DNA of 17,974 bases from Elusimicrobia bacterium UBA5214 (GTDB lineage: Bacteria > Elusimicrobiota > UBA5214). The translations under genes were made by a program, and so were the position numbers. Below, piece by piece: positions 17,970-17,974 of this stretch. The DNA lies in assembly GCA_002412545.1 (NCBI GenBank), contig DHVG01000002.1:204726-222699 (forward strand). The letters run 5' to 3'. Under the pieces are notes generated by a model. The model made no database searches. It was not told the origin of the DNA and was given only the letters and a program-made list of their open reading frames with translations. Every line of letters begins with the position of its first letter. Within the stretch, counting starts at the first letter, position 1.

Positions 17970-17974
17970 ATGCC
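17970..17974 (+). CDS. Start of the next gene (truncated by window edge)
   Basis: ATG at 17970-17972 follows AGAGGTG at good spacing and lies 2 bp after the DUF5678 stop. Only two codons are partly visible. DUF5678 genes are, to my recollection, often followed by a retropepsin-like aspartyl protease gene. Nothing here can confirm that. Confidence 0.5.

Overview
The window is AT-rich, gene-dense bacterial chromosome, probably from an uncultured lineage. I cannot place it to phylum. Signal peptides, a LolB-like domain, a FecR domain and a Spy/CpxP-like domain suggest a cell with an outer membrane. Ribosome binding sites are bacterial, in places a near-perfect AGGAGGTGA. TAA, TGA and TAG are all used as ordinary stop codons.

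Left third, minus strand (1-5475). A small membrane protein lies upstream of a deoxynucleotide cluster, nrdR, nrdJ and dcd. NrdR senses ATP/dATP and represses. NrdJ is a B12-dependent class II ribonucleotide reductase. Dcd converts dCTP to dUTP. The nrdR promoter carries two candidate NrdR boxes 31 bp apart that bracket the -10. The dcd gene, which runs off the left edge, is interrupted by a complete 419-residue intein with a LAGLIDADG homing endonuclease.

Centre, plus strand (5713-14959). One long, tightly packed and partly overlapping run holds acpS, nnrD, an M20 amidohydrolase, two tandem paralogous small membrane proteins, thiL, tsaE, tsaB, rimI, a TPR protein with a LolB-like C-terminus, and ispE. 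It combines carrier-protein activation, NAD(P)HX repair, thiamine diphosphate synthesis, tRNA t6A modification, ribosomal protein acetylation, envelope lipoprotein-type function and isoprenoid synthesis. thiL and tsaB lack ATG/GTG/TTG where the protein must begin. They have AUA and CUG at correct Shine-Dalgarno spacing.

Right end (14857-17974). ispE runs into the 5' half of a tRNA-Gln gene that stops in the anticodon loop. This is followed by a 32-bp tandem duplication and an orphaned charged reading frame. Many bacteria have ispE, tRNA-Gln, prs and rplY in that order, so this looks like a deletion scar or a misassembly. Beyond it lie a UPF0175 antitoxin with a PIN toxin broken by an in-frame TAG, a secreted TPR-FecR-Spy/CpxP-like fusion with its own promoter and terminator, and a DUF5678 gene. 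Short direct repeats bracket this accessory segment.

A theme runs through the window: heptamer microsatellites and GC-rich palindromes sit not only between genes but inside or at the ends of essential genes (dcd, nrdJ, nnrD, tsaB, ispE) without breaking them, resembling protein-embedded palindromic elements.
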